From Pseudarthrobacter sp. NS4 (GTDB lineage: Bacteria > Actinomycetota > Actinomycetes > Actinomycetales > Micrococcaceae): a stretch of DNA of 64,000 bases. Shown in pieces: positions 35,328 to 44,170 of this stretch. Below the pieces are notes generated by a model. That model saw only the letters and a program-made list of their open reading frames with translations, was not told the DNA's origin and made no database searches. The stretch's first letter is position 1. Each line of letters begins with the position of its first letter. The position numbers and the translations under genes were made by a program. The stretch is from positions 744,001 through 808,000 of the forward strand of contig NZ_CP103288.1 in assembly GCF_024758005.1 (NCBI RefSeq), given 5' to 3'.

Positions 35328-35997
35328 GAAGCGGCTCAAGGACCCGAGCATCCTGCACGGCCACCACGTAGTCAGCGGCCCGGAGCTGCGCGCCACCTTC
35401 GAAGCAGCCGCCCGCGGCGCCGACGATACCGCCCGTGTGCGCCGCCGCGTCCTTCACGGCGTGGTCCTGGTGCTCCTGATCGGCCTGATCGCCGCGGCAA
35501 TCATCGCAGCCCTGGCAATCATCAACGGGAAGCTGGCCATCCCCACCGCCGAACCTGCGCAGGAAACCGTCTCCACCTGCCCGGCCGGGACGTTCGACTA
35601 CACGCCGCCCGAGCAGATCAACCTCAATGTGTACAACTCCACCAGCCGGCCCGGGCTGGCCCGTTCGGTGGCCGACGAGTTCCTTGCCCGCAAATTCATG
35701 GTGGCTGATGTGTCCAACGTTGATGCCGGCTACCGGGGCGTCGCGGCAGTGATTTCCGGAGCCGCCGGGCACTCTGCGGCCTTTAGCGTCCAGCGCAACC
35801 TGCCCGGGTCGGACTATTTCCAGGACGGCAGGACGGACGGCAGCGTGGACGTGATCCTCTCCCAGGACTACAGCGCCCTCACTCCACCGGACCTTGTGGA
35901 CCAGACACCCGGCAAGCTCAGCTGCCCGCGGGAAAGCCGCCGCATCGCCGACGACGACATGTGGCCCGTCATACCGTCCGCGCCGGCAACGCCCTGA
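35320..35997 (+). CDS. LytR C-terminal domain (LytR_C) membrane protein
   Basis: 225 residues from ATG 35320; the frame opens earlier inside the previous gene. Cytoplasmic N-terminus, one transmembrane segment (VVLVLLIGLIAAAIIAALAI, about 47-66), then an extracellular LytR_C domain starting INLNVYNSTSRPGLARSVADEFLARKF and ending YSALTPPDLVDQTPGKLSC. This domain occurs at the C-terminus of LCP wall-teichoic/arabinogalactan ligases, but here it stands alone without the catalytic LCP domain. A cell-envelope role is likely, exact function unknown. Confidence 0.85.
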   Translation: MARKRLKDPSILHGHHVVSGPELRATFEAAARGADDTARVRRRVLHGVVLVLLIGLIAAAIIAALAIINGKLAIPTAEPAQETVSTCPAGTFDYTPPEQINLNVYNSTSRPGLARSVADEFLARKFMVADVSNVDAGYRGVAAVISGAAGHSAAFSVQRNLPGSDYFQDGRTDGSVDVILSQDYSALTPPDLVDQTPGKLSCPRESRRIADDDMWPVIPSAPATP

Positions 35998-36069
35998 AGC
36001 CTTCCAGCAGTTGCGCTGTCACTTGGGTGCCTAAACCGGCTGCAAGGGGACGGAAACTGACAGGGCAAC

Positions 36070-36720
36070 TCAGCCAGCCACAGAGGGAAGCGGGGCCAGC
36101 CGGATGGGGCGGCCCTCGTCGTCGAACCTTGCTCCGGCACCCAGCTGGATGAACCGCACCGTCCTGGCCACCCGCGCCTCCAGCTCTCCGGGCTCGTCGC
36201 TGCCCCTGGCCGCGCTGGAGGACAGCGTGCCAAGGATCAGCTGCGCCTGCTGGCCGATGTCCGCCACCGGCAGGTAGCCCTGCTCCATCCCCTGGCGAAG
36301 GATGCCCTGCAGCAGCACGCTCAGCTCGCCCACGTGGTCGGCAAGTTTGGCGAAGGACGACGGCGACAATACCGCGCCCATGGCAGGGCCGGGCGGCAGG
36401 TGGCGACGGCTGAGGTCCACCACCTGGGCGCGCACGTACAGGGCCAGCTGTTCCACCGGGTTGTCCAGTCGGCCGAGGGAGTCGCGCAGCTCCGCGAGGA
36501 ACTTCTCTGTCTCTTCCAGGGCGTAGGCGATCAGCAGCTCTTCGATGTCCGCGTAGTAGTTGTAGACGGCGGTGCGGCCCACTCCGGCATGGCGCGCCAC
36601 GTCCGTCATTGTCAGGCCGGGCAGGCCGTGGGAGAAGAGGAGTTCGCCGAAGGCGGTGAGGATACGGCGCTGCGTATCTGCGCGTTGCTCGGCATTGCTG
36701 GCCGCTGAAATCCGGGGCAT
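36070..36720 (-). CDS. TetR family transcriptional regulator
   Basis: 216 residues. N-terminal TetR DNA-binding domain: ADTQRRILTAFGELLFSHGLPGLTMTDVARHAGVGRTAVYNYYADIEEL (about 14-62). The C-terminal ligand domain has no recognised effector motif. An imperfect palindrome GACAC...GTGTC lies 4 bp upstream of the start and is a plausible autoregulatory site. Downstream of the FrnE-like gene on the same strand. Target unknown. Confidence 0.88.
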   Translation of the reverse strand: MPRISAASNAEQRADTQRRILTAFGELLFSHGLPGLTMTDVARHAGVGRTAVYNYYADIEELLIAYALEETEKFLAELRDSLGRLDNPVEQLALYVRAQVVDLSRRHLPPGPAMGAVLSPSSFAKLADHVGELSVLLQGILRQGMEQGYLPVADIGQQAQLILGTLSSSAARGSDEPGELEARVARTVRFIQLGAGARFDDEGRPIRLAPLPSVAG

Positions 36721-36723
36721 ACA

Positions 36724-36744
36724 GACACTTTACCGCTATGTGTC
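36724..36744. promoter_or_regulatory. candidate TetR operator
   Basis: GACAC and GTGTC half-sites separated by 11 bp directly before the TetR start codon. Spacing and location fit autoregulation. Confidence 0.35.
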
Positions 36745-36775
36745 AGTAAACGGAGTGCCGGACCTGCCGCAACGG

Positions 36776-37473
36776 CTAGGCGGAGCAGCCGTCCGGGCCG
36801 CAGGCGTCCCCTTCACCGGAATTGACCAGCACCAGGGGATTGGCGTCCTGCCACGCCTGGTTCAGCGCGGCCGTGAACGTCCCGGTGGGCTGGGCGCCGG
36901 AGAGGCCGAACTTGCGGTCAATTACAAAGAACGGGACGCCGCTGATGCCCAGGGACCGCCCCTCCTCGAAATCGAAACGCACGTCATCGGCGTATTTGTC
37001 CGTGCTGAACAGCTCGTCCACCTCGCCTGCACCGATGCCGAGGTCCTTGCTGAGGGACGTCAGGTACTCGCGGCTGCCGATGTCCTTGCCGTGCTCGAAG
37101 TGGTCGCTGAGCAGGCGCTCCTTGGCAGCGTCCTGCTTGCCATGCGCGGCCGCGAGGTGGATCAGGCGGTGGGCTGTGAAACTGTTGGCTACCACCACAG
37201 AATCGAAACTGTAGTTCAGGCCCTCGTCCCTGCCCTGCTTCGCAACATGGTCGAACATCTGCGAGACCTGCTGCGGAGGCATGCCCTTGCGGGTGCTCAG
37301 GTACTCCAGTTCCGTGCCGTCATAGTGCTCCGGAAGGGGGGGGCCAGCTGGTAGCTGCGCCACTTCACCTCGACGGCATCCTTGTGGGGGAAGGAGGCCA
37401 GGGCAGCTTCGAAGCGGCGTTTGCCGATGTAGCACCACGGGCACGCGACGTCTGACCAGATCTCAATCTTCAT
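36776..37473 (-). pseudogene. FrnE/DsbA-family oxidoreductase, frameshifted in a C8 run
   Basis: A 2-hydroxychromene-isomerase/DsbA-like protein split over two frames. The start (37473) encodes MKIEIWSDVACPWCYIGKRR with the CPWC active site and reads to SYQLAPP. Then a run of eight C (coding strand; G at 37336-37343) puts it out of frame. One more C would restore LAPPLPEHYDGTELEYLSTR, matching the downstream frame that runs to GEGDACGPDGCSA at 36776. The body keeps SGVPFFVIDRKFGLSGAQP. Either a real inactivated or phase-variable gene, or a homopolymer sequencing error. Confidence 0.85.
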
Positions 37474-37685
37474 GCTGGGCATAACCTGCCGGTCCCGGCT
37501 GCCATTCCGGGTGCACGGTGTTAGATACCCCACAGTAGGACTTGTGGCCGGATGGATCGTGGGCAATAGTCAGAGTTAGGTGAAGCAGACGCCGTAGAAA
37601 GCCAATACCAAGGGCCGTACAGGCCCGGATGCGGTTGTGCCCGGCCAGCTGGGGAGCCCGGCCTTTATTTCCCTGGAGGCCAGGA

Positions 37686-38747
37686 ATGCGGATCGGACTA
37701 ATAGCGGGACCATGGATTCCTGTTCCCCCACCAGCCTACGGAGGGACCGAGAGAGTGGTGGACACCCTGGCCCGGGGCTTCACTGCCGCCGGGCATGAGG
37801 TCCTGCTCGCCGCTCCCTCGGACAGCACCTGTCCGGTGCCGGTCATCGACGGCATGCGGCCCTCCACACCTGACGATATGGGCTTCACCCTCTCCGAGTT
37901 CAGCCACGTAATCAGGGCTTACCAGGGCCTGCAGGACGTGGACATCATCCACGACCACACTTTGGCCGGACCGCTGTACCTGCACAGGCCGGACCATATC
38001 CCGCTTGTCACCACCATCCATGGCCCGCTCACCATCCAGGCCACGGACATCTACCGGGCCATTGCTCGAAAGGGCGCCATCATTGCCATCTCCCGCGACC
38101 AGGCCTCGCATGCCCCCGAAGTGCCTGTCACCCGGGTCATCCACCACGGCATGGACATCCGGTCCGTGCCCGTAGGGACGGGCCGCGGGGGCTACCTGTG
38201 CTTCGTTGGCCGTTCCTGCCCGGACAAGGGATTGCTGGAGGCCATCATGATTGCCCGGCAGGCGGGCATCCCGCTGCGCATCGCCGTCAAGATGCGGGAG
38301 CCGGACGAGGTTGACTACTTCCGGGACGTCATCGAACCGATGCTTGGACCCAACGAGGATTTCGTCGGGGAAGTGGACAATGCAGCCAAGTACCGGCTGA
38401 TGGGTGAAGCCATTGTGTTCCTGAACCCGATCCAGTGGTCCGAGCCGTTCGGGCTGGTGATGATCGAAGCACTGGCCACCGGGACGCCCGTGGTCGGCAC
38501 GCTGATCGGTTCCGCCCCGGAGATCGTTGAGCACGGACGGACCGGCTGGCTGGGCAGCATGGAGCAGTTGGCCGGGTTTGTCGAAGCCGCCGCAGGGCTT
38601 AGCAGGGCCGACTGCCGGGCGGCCGTGCTGGAGCGGTTCAGCATGGAGCGGATGGTGGCGGACCACCTGCAGCTGTTCACGGAACTAATTGATGCGAGTA
38701 CCCCGGCGGGGGTTCCGGATGCGCCGCGCGTGCACCAGAATCTTTAA
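37686..38747 (+). CDS. GT4-type glycosyltransferase
   Basis: About 353 residues from ATG 37686, with GGAGG ten bases upstream. N-terminal PPPAYGGTERVVDTLARGFTAAGHEV is the acceptor-side GT-B domain. The donor-side FVGRSCPDKGLLEAIMIARQAGIPLRIAVKM and NPIQWSEPFGLVMIEALATGTPVVG with the EX7E motif match GT4. It transfers sugar from a nucleotide sugar, but donor and acceptor are unknown. It is immediately upstream of the debranching-type enzyme with 59 bp between them, which suggests co-transcription. Confidence 0.9.
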   Translation: MRIGLIAGPWIPVPPPAYGGTERVVDTLARGFTAAGHEVLLAAPSDSTCPVPVIDGMRPSTPDDMGFTLSEFSHVIRAYQGLQDVDIIHDHTLAGPLYLHRPDHIPLVTTIHGPLTIQATDIYRAIARKGAIIAISRDQASHAPEVPVTRVIHHGMDIRSVPVGTGRGGYLCFVGRSCPDKGLLEAIMIARQAGIPLRIAVKMREPDEVDYFRDVIEPMLGPNEDFVGEVDNAAKYRLMGEAIVFLNPIQWSEPFGLVMIEALATGTPVVGTLIGSAPEIVEHGRTGWLGSMEQLAGFVEAAAGLSRADCRAAVLERFSMERMVADHLQLFTELIDASTPAGVPDAPRVHQNL

Positions 38748-38806
38748 GGGCAGTTGTGGCCGGATTTCCCGGCAGCATCCCATTCGTTTGAGGAGGGAGC
38801 CCTTCC

Positions 38807-40978
38807 ATGACCGCATGGAACGCCGATACTGAGGCCGCCGCATCCGAATCCGGGTCGGTGACAGTGGTGGAAGGGTCCTCGTTTTGTATCTCGTCGGGCA
38901 GCGGGGACATCACGTCCGACGGCGGCACGAACGGAGCGTTCTTCCAGGACACCCGCATTATTTCGAGCTGGGTCCTGCGCATTAACGGCGCGCTCCGCGA
39001 ACCGCTTGTGGCGCAACGGCCGCAACCGTTCCAAGCCACGTTCGTGGGACGGGCCAAATGGCCGGACGGCAGGTTTGACAGCCCGCTGGTAGTCCGCCAG
39101 GTCCGTCACATCGGCCCCGGCCTGCAGGACGACATCACGCTGGAAAACCACTCCGCGGAACCGGTGGACTGCGACATAGAGCTGCAGGTCGACGCGGACC
39201 AGGCTGACCTCTTCGACGTAAAAGGCAGCCGGACCCCGACCCCGGACAATGCCGTGCGGACGGTCCGCGACGGCCATCTGATGATCGAGCACGTCCGCAA
39301 CGGCCAGCAGCGCGGCACCGCTGTCCGTGCACGCGGTGCCGAGGTCAGCACCGAGGGGCTTCGCTTCCGGACCACAATACCGGCCCGGGGCAAATGGGCC
39401 ACCAGCATCATCGTGGTACCCCTGGTCAATGGCGAGGCTCCGCCCGAAGCCTTCACCGAAACCGGGCTTCCCCACCACCGGGAAGGGGTACGCCGGCACC
39501 GGGACTGGGAAGAAAACGTCCCCCTGATCACCGTGACGGACAGTAAACTGCAGGCCGTGCTGAACCGCAGCCAGAAGGATCTTGGCTCGCTGCGGATCTT
39601 TGATGTCCACCACCCGGAGCGTGCCGCCGTGGCAGCGGGTGCGCCGTGGTTCATGGCGCTCTTTGGCCGTGACTCGATCCTGTCCTCCTACATGTGTCTT
39701 ATGGTTGATCCGAATCTTGCTGCCGGCACGCTGCAGACCCTGGCCGGACTCCAGGGCTCCACCGTCGATCCGGACTCGGAGGAGGAACCGGGCAGGATCC
39801 CGCACGAAGTCCGGCTGGGCGTGACGGCAGGGCTGTCATTGGGCGGCACCGCCTACTACGGCACGGCAGATGCCACCCCGCTCTTTGTCGCACTCATTGG
39901 GGAGGTGAGCCGGTGGGGGCTCTCCGGGGACATCATCGAATCGCTCCTGCCCCATGCCGACCGCGCCCTGGACTGGATTGAGCAGTACGGGGACCGGGAC
40001 GGCGACGGGTTTGTCGAATATCTGCGGCCCAACGACCATGGGCTGGTCAACCAGGGTTGGAAGGACTCCTGGGACGGCATCAACTTCGCGGACGGAACCA
40101 TGGCTGAGGCGCCCATTGCCCTGTGTGAGGTGCAGGCCTACGTCTATTCGGCCTACATCGGCCGTTCCCTGCTCGCCCGCTGGAGCGGTGACGGGGCACT
40201 GGAGCACCATTGGGCGGAGCGTGCGGCCGAGTTGAAGAAGGCCTTCAACGAAAAGTTCTGGTTGCCGGACAAGGGCTACTTTGCCGTCGCCCTCGACAAG
40301 GACAAGCGTCCTGTGGATGGGCTCACGTCCAACATTGGCCATTGCCTCTGGCTGGGCATCGTGGACGAGGATAAGGCGCCGTCGGTGGTGGAACACCTGA
40401 TGTCGCCCCAGATGTTCACCGGCTGGGGCATCCGCACGCTCGCTTCTGACATGGGCGCCTATAACCCGGTGAGCTACCACAACGGCTCGGTCTGGCCGCA
40501 TGACACGGCCCTGGTTGCCACCGGCCTGATGCGGTACGGATTCGTGGAGGAGGCCCGGCGGGTGGCAACCGGCCTCTTCGAGGCTGCCGAACATTTCGGC
40601 GGGCGGCTGCCGGAGCTGTTCTGCGGCTTCGACCGCGGCGAGTTCGCCGGTCCGGTCCCGTACCCCACAGCATGCTCACCCCAGGCCTGGGCAGCTGCGG
40701 CGCCGGTGCAGCTTGCCAGGATACTCCTGCGCTTCGACCCCGATTTCACCCGGAAAGTAGTGCACCTGGCGCCCATCCTTCCTGAGGACATCGGCGAGTT
40801 CCGGGCCGAGAACGTGCTGCTGGATGCGGCCCGGGTAACCATCACGGGCCGCGGGACCGAGGGCAACATCGACGGTCTTCCGCCGGGACTCAAGCTGCTC
40901 AGGGAGCCCCGCCCGCCCCTGGAATCCCTGCTGGCGGAGTTCGGCGAAGGGCGGGAGGCGGCCAAAGCCGGCAGCTAG
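38807..40978 (+). CDS. amylo-alpha-1,6-glucosidase / glycogen-debranching-type glycosidase
   Basis: 723 residues. N-terminal GDE_N_bis domain (about 12-235, SVTVVEGSSFCISSGSGDI ... FFQDTRIISSWVLRINGA). The (alpha/alpha)6 barrel follows: APWFMALFGRDSILSSYMCL (about 285), LDWIEQYGDRDGDGFVEYLR (about 385, likely catalytic Asp/Glu), and GWGIRTLASDMGAYNPVSYHNGSVWPHD (about 540). Ribosome site GAGGAGGGA nine bases before the ATG. Fits trimming of alpha-1,6 branches or an oligosaccharide. Its stop codon shares CTAG with the convergent GNAT stop. Confidence 0.9.
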   Translation: MTAWNADTEAAASESGSVTVVEGSSFCISSGSGDITSDGGTNGAFFQDTRIISSWVLRINGALREPLVAQRPQPFQATFVGRAKWPDGRFDSPLVVRQVRHIGPGLQDDITLENHSAEPVDCDIELQVDADQADLFDVKGSRTPTPDNAVRTVRDGHLMIEHVRNGQQRGTAVRARGAEVSTEGLRFRTTIPARGKWATSIIVVPLVNGEAPPEAFTETGLPHHREGVRRHRDWEENVPLITVTDSKLQAVLNRSQKDLGSLRIFDVHHPERAAVAAGAPWFMALFGRDSILSSYMCLMVDPNLAAGTLQTLAGLQGSTVDPDSEEEPGRIPHEVRLGVTAGLSLGGTAYYGTADATPLFVALIGEVSRWGLSGDIIESLLPHADRALDWIEQYGDRDGDGFVEYLRPNDHGLVNQGWKDSWDGINFADGTMAEAPIALCEVQAYVYSAYIGRSLLARWSGDGALEHHWAERAAELKKAFNEKFWLPDKGYFAVALDKDKRPVDGLTSNIGHCLWLGIVDEDKAPSVVEHLMSPQMFTGWGIRTLASDMGAYNPVSYHNGSVWPHDTALVATGLMRYGFVEEARRVATGLFEAAEHFGGRLPELFCGFDRGEFAGPVPYPTACSPQAWAAAAPVQLARILLRFDPDFTRKVVHLAPILPEDIGEFRAENVLLDAARVTITGRGTEGNIDGLPPGLKLLREPRPPLESLLAEFGEGREAAKAGS

Positions 40979-41550
40979 CACCGCTCCATGGTGCCGGCGT
41001 CGGAGGAAATAGGGGGCTCGTCCAAGGCCAGCTCCAGGACGAAGTCGTGCTCCACGGTGGTGCCCAGCTGGAAGGACTTGGTGCCCACCTTCCGGAAACC
41101 GGACTTCTCATAGAAGCGGATGGCCCGGGCGTTCTGGCTGTTGACTCCGAGCCACACCCCGGCCCCGCCTGCATCTGCTGCTGCCCGGAGGCTGGCGTGC
41201 ATCAGTTCGGCCGCAGCACCGAGGCCGTGGTGCTCCGGATGGACATAGCACTTGCTGAGCTCCACCGACGGCACCAACGTGAGTACCGATGCCACATCAG
41301 GGTCCGCCGCCGGGCGGTTCACCAGCAGGCTGTACCCGTTAAGCCGGTCGCCGGAGTCGAGGACCAGGATGGTGATGTCCGGGTCCGCGAGGTAGCGCTC
41401 GAAGTGCTGTTCGCTGAGGGTGTTGGCCAGGTGGGCGGCGATGTCCTCAGCCGACGACGACGGCGGGCAGGCGAGCGGAAAGGTGACGGCTGCCAGCGCG
41501 GCCAGCGCCCCGGCGTCGTCCGCTGTTGCTTTGCGGATGGTATGGCTCAT
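40975..41550 (-). CDS. GNAT family N-acetyltransferase
   Basis: 191 residues. Acetyl-CoA binding core KCYVHPEHHGLGAAAELMHASLRAAADAGG (motif A) and the C-terminal QNARAIRFYEKSGFRKVGTKSFQLG (motif B) are complete. Acts on an amine of unknown nature. It overlaps the convergent debranching gene by 4 bp at the stops (CTAG). 15 bp separate it from the 2-hydroxyacid dehydrogenase upstream, so these two may be cotranscribed. Confidence 0.9.
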   Translation of the reverse strand: MSHTIRKATADDAGALAALAAVTFPLACPPSSSAEDIAAHLANTLSEQHFERYLADPDITILVLDSGDRLNGYSLLVNRPAADPDVASVLTLVPSVELSKCYVHPEHHGLGAAAELMHASLRAAADAGGAGVWLGVNSQNARAIRFYEKSGFRKVGTKSFQLGTTVEHDFVLELALDEPPISSDAGTMERC

Positions 41551-41565
41551 GTGGTGACTCCCCGA

Positions 41566-42525
41566 TCATGCGGGGATGGTACGGATGGGCGAGCCGGCCA
41601 GCCAGGCAGTCACGTCCTCGAAAGCGCCGCCGTAGAACTGCCGGTAACTCTCCTGGGTGACGTATCCAAGATGCGGGGAGAGCACGGTGTTTGGAGCGGC
41701 CAGCAGCGGATGCCCGGCCGGCAGTGGCTCCTGGTCGAACACATCCAGGGCTGCCCCCCGGATCCAGCCTTGGGTGAGAGCCCGGATCAGGGCGTCCTGG
41801 TTCACCAGGGGGCCCCTGGCCGTGTTGACCAGGATGCCTTCGGGGCCAAGCAGCCGCAGCTCCTCTTCACCCACGGTGTTTTCGGAACGTGCAGACAGCC
41901 GAAGGTGGAGCGTGGCGATGTCCGACACGCGGAACAGTTCTTCCTTCGGCACGAGCCGTGCCCCGGCGTCCGCGGCGGCCTCCGACGTCAGGTTTTGGCT
42001 CCAGGCCACCACGTCCATCCCGAACGCCTTCCCGTAACCGGCGATCCGGCGTCCGATTTTGCCAAGCCCCACGATGCCCAGGGTCTTGCCCGCCAACTCG
42101 AATCCCACCGTGGACTGCCACGTCCCGGCGCGCAGGGAGCTCTCTTCTGCGGGCAGGTGCCGCGCGACGGCCAGCAGCAGCGCCCACGTCAGCTCGGGGG
42201 CAGCGGTGGCGGAACCGGGTGTGCCGCAGACCGTCACGCCGTGCTCCGCGGCAGCGGCAACGTCAATGGAGGCGTTGGCCATCCCGGTGGTCACCAGCAG
42301 CTGGAGGGCCGGCAGTTTCTCGAATACTTCCCGGGGAAACGCAGTGCGCTCCCGCATGGCGATCACAATGCTGACGTCCGCAAGTGCCGAGACCAGTGCG
42401 TCCGGTGACGCAAAGGGTTCCCGGAACGTGGTTGTGGTGACGCCCTCCGCTTCCAGCGCCGACCAGTCCGCGAAGCCGTGGGCCACGCCCTGGTAATCGT
42501 CGAGGATGGCAAGGCGGTGCTGCAT
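41566..42525 (-). CDS. D-2-hydroxyacid dehydrogenase (NAD-dependent)
   Basis: 319 residues from ATG 42525 (the longer frame to 42612 starts in intergenic repeats). Rossmann motif LGIVGLGKIGRRIAGYGKAFGM, active-site Arg in LVNTARGPLVNQDAL, Glu in LDVFDQEPLPAGHPL and His in LSPHLGYVT. Reversible oxidation of a D-2-hydroxyacid such as a glycerate, phosphoglycerate or branched substrate. The substrate domain does not tell which. Probable operon with the GNAT gene. Confidence 0.92.
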   Translation of the reverse strand: MQHRLAILDDYQGVAHGFADWSALEAEGVTTTTFREPFASPDALVSALADVSIVIAMRERTAFPREVFEKLPALQLLVTTGMANASIDVAAAAEHGVTVCGTPGSATAAPELTWALLLAVARHLPAEESSLRAGTWQSTVGFELAGKTLGIVGLGKIGRRIAGYGKAFGMDVVAWSQNLTSEAAADAGARLVPKEELFRVSDIATLHLRLSARSENTVGEEELRLLGPEGILVNTARGPLVNQDALIRALTQGWIRGAALDVFDQEPLPAGHPLLAAPNTVLSPHLGYVTQESYRQFYGGAFEDVTAWLAGSPIRTIPA

Positions 42526-42600
42526 GGCGCTGTCCTTCGTCCCGGTGTTCCTGGCGTGAACTTCATCGTAAGGCAGTACATCATCCGGTTGCCCGCACCA

Positions 42601-42631
42601 ACCCGCGATCACCCGCGATCAACCCGCGATC
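42601..42631. repeat. 10-bp tandem repeat (3 copies)
   Basis: ACCCGCGATC at 42601-42610, 42611-42620 and 42622-42631, in the gap between divergent dehydrogenase and MFS genes. Confidence 0.85.
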
Positions 42632-42688
42632 AATCGGCGTGATAGCAATGGGAGTAATGAAACTGCCGCCTATTCCGTTCTCCGCTGC

Positions 42689-43882
42689 ATGAGCGGCCGG
42701 ATCCTCTCCCGAATTCCCAACAGCTGGATCCTGCTGGCCTGCATTGGGCTGCTGGCGTTGAACCTCCGGGGCCCGTTCGTTGCGGTGGCCCCCGTGGTAG
42801 GCCTGATGCAGGCAGAGTTGGCCTTCTCACCGGTCATGCTTGGCCTGTTGACCAGCATCCCCGTACTCTGCTTTTCCCTCGCAGCGCCCCTGGCTTCCCT
42901 GGCGGCGAGGAGGTTCGGTGCCGAGTTGGCCGTGACCCTGACCATCCTCGGCGTGCTGGCTGGCGTGCTGGTCCGCTCGGCGGGTGGACCGGTTCTGGTG
43001 GTGGCTGGAACGGTGATGATTGGCCTTGCCATTACCGTGGGCAACATTGCGGCGCCCCTGATCATCCGCCGTGATTTCGCGACTGCCCGGCAGGGGACGG
43101 CGATGGGGATCTACACCGCCGCGCTGAACATCGGGTCATTCCTGACCTCCGTGGCCACCGCGCCGTTGGCGGGCCTCGCGGGGTGGAGGTTCGCGCTCGG
43201 CTCGGTCGCTGTCCTGGCCGTCGCCGCCATAATCGTCTGGACCCTTGCGGTGGGTCCGCGCAATGCGTTCCTGGCATCGCCGGAGGACGGCGGGGACACC
43301 AGGCTGCCATCGGTGACCGGTGCGGGCTGGACCACAGCCGGCCTGACGGCAGGCTTCGCCGGACAGGCCTTCTCCTACTACGGAGTCACGGCGTGGCTGC
43401 CCACCTACCTGCATGACGAGTTGGGCATGTCCCTCTCCGAGGCCGGCGCCGGGTCCTCAATTTTCCAGATCCTGGCCATCGTGGGTGCCTTGGGCGTGCC
43501 CTTCGCCGCCAAATTCATGGGTACGACGGCGGTGGCGGTCACCGTGGGGGCGTTGTGGACGGCCGTGCCGGCCGGCCTGCTGCTGGCGCCCCAGCTCTGG
43601 TGGCTGTGGTCCACCTTCGGCGGGGCCGCCCAGGGCGGCGGCATCACCATCATCTTCATCGCCATCATCAGGCTGGCCCGCGACCAGGCGTCGGCCGGGC
43701 GGATGTCCGCCACGGTCCAGGGGCTGGGATACGCCTTTGCCGCCGTGGCACCGCCACTGGTGGGTTTCGTGCACGATGCGTCAGGATCATGGACACCGGC
43801 GTTGCTGGTCATCCTGGTGTCGGTGCTGACCTTCTTCGTCAGCACCACCCTCTCCGTCCGGCGGGTGCCGAAGGGCCGCTGA
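42689..43882 (+). CDS. MFS transporter, CynX/NimT type
   Basis: 397 residues, about 12 hydrophobic helices. The start MSGRILSRIPNSWILLACIG leads into NLRGPFVAVAPVVG, the CynX/NimT signature. Loop A-like LASLAARRFG, and ITVGNIAAPLIIRRDF, NIGSFLTSVATAPLAGLAGW and FSYYGVTAWLPTYLHDELGMSLSEAG follow. Relatives move cyanate or 2-nitroimidazole, but the substrate is uncertain. The ribosome site is weak. The dehydrogenase is divergent, so the shared gap with the 10-bp repeats may regulate both. Confidence 0.9.
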   Translation: MSGRILSRIPNSWILLACIGLLALNLRGPFVAVAPVVGLMQAELAFSPVMLGLLTSIPVLCFSLAAPLASLAARRFGAELAVTLTILGVLAGVLVRSAGGPVLVVAGTVMIGLAITVGNIAAPLIIRRDFATARQGTAMGIYTAALNIGSFLTSVATAPLAGLAGWRFALGSVAVLAVAAIIVWTLAVGPRNAFLASPEDGGDTRLPSVTGAGWTTAGLTAGFAGQAFSYYGVTAWLPTYLHDELGMSLSEAGAGSSIFQILAIVGALGVPFAAKFMGTTAVAVTVGALWTAVPAGLLLAPQLWWLWSTFGGAAQGGGITIIFIAIIRLARDQASAGRMSATVQGLGYAFAAVAPPLVGFVHDASGSWTPALLVILVSVLTFFVSTTLSVRRVPKGR

Positions 43883-44170
43883 GTCCTGGCCCGCCGTCGT
43901 ACGTTCTTTCACCCAGCTTCCGTCGCTCTCTCAGATCCTGCAGCAAATGCCAGGACGCTCTCTCGCTTTCCAGAAGAAAGTGAGAGAGCGTCCTGGCTTT
44001 CCCCGCAATAAAGGAGAGAGCGTCCGGGGAGTGCAACAGGTGGTGCCTCCTGCCGTCGTCTCTTTGCTCAAGGGTGTTCCGTTGCCGGACCGGCTCCCCG
44101 GATTTCGGGGTGCCTGTTGCGGAGGGCGTGCCGGCCCGGCGGACGGAAGTCTGGACGGGTTGCCCGCTGG
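43883..44170. other. intergenic region with palindromic element
   Basis: Gap between the MFS gene and aceB. It holds the 22-bp-arm inverted repeat at 43949-43997 and further GAGAGAGCGTCC copies, one of them at about 44010-44021. No gene supported. Confidence 0.6.
43949..43997. repeat. large inverted repeat between MFS gene and aceB
   Basis: 22-bp arms (GCCAGGACGCTCTCTC plus GCTTTC, and its complement with one wobble) around the 5-nt loop CAGAA. Related CTCTCTC / GAGAGAG elements recur at 48903-49070. Confidence 0.8.
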
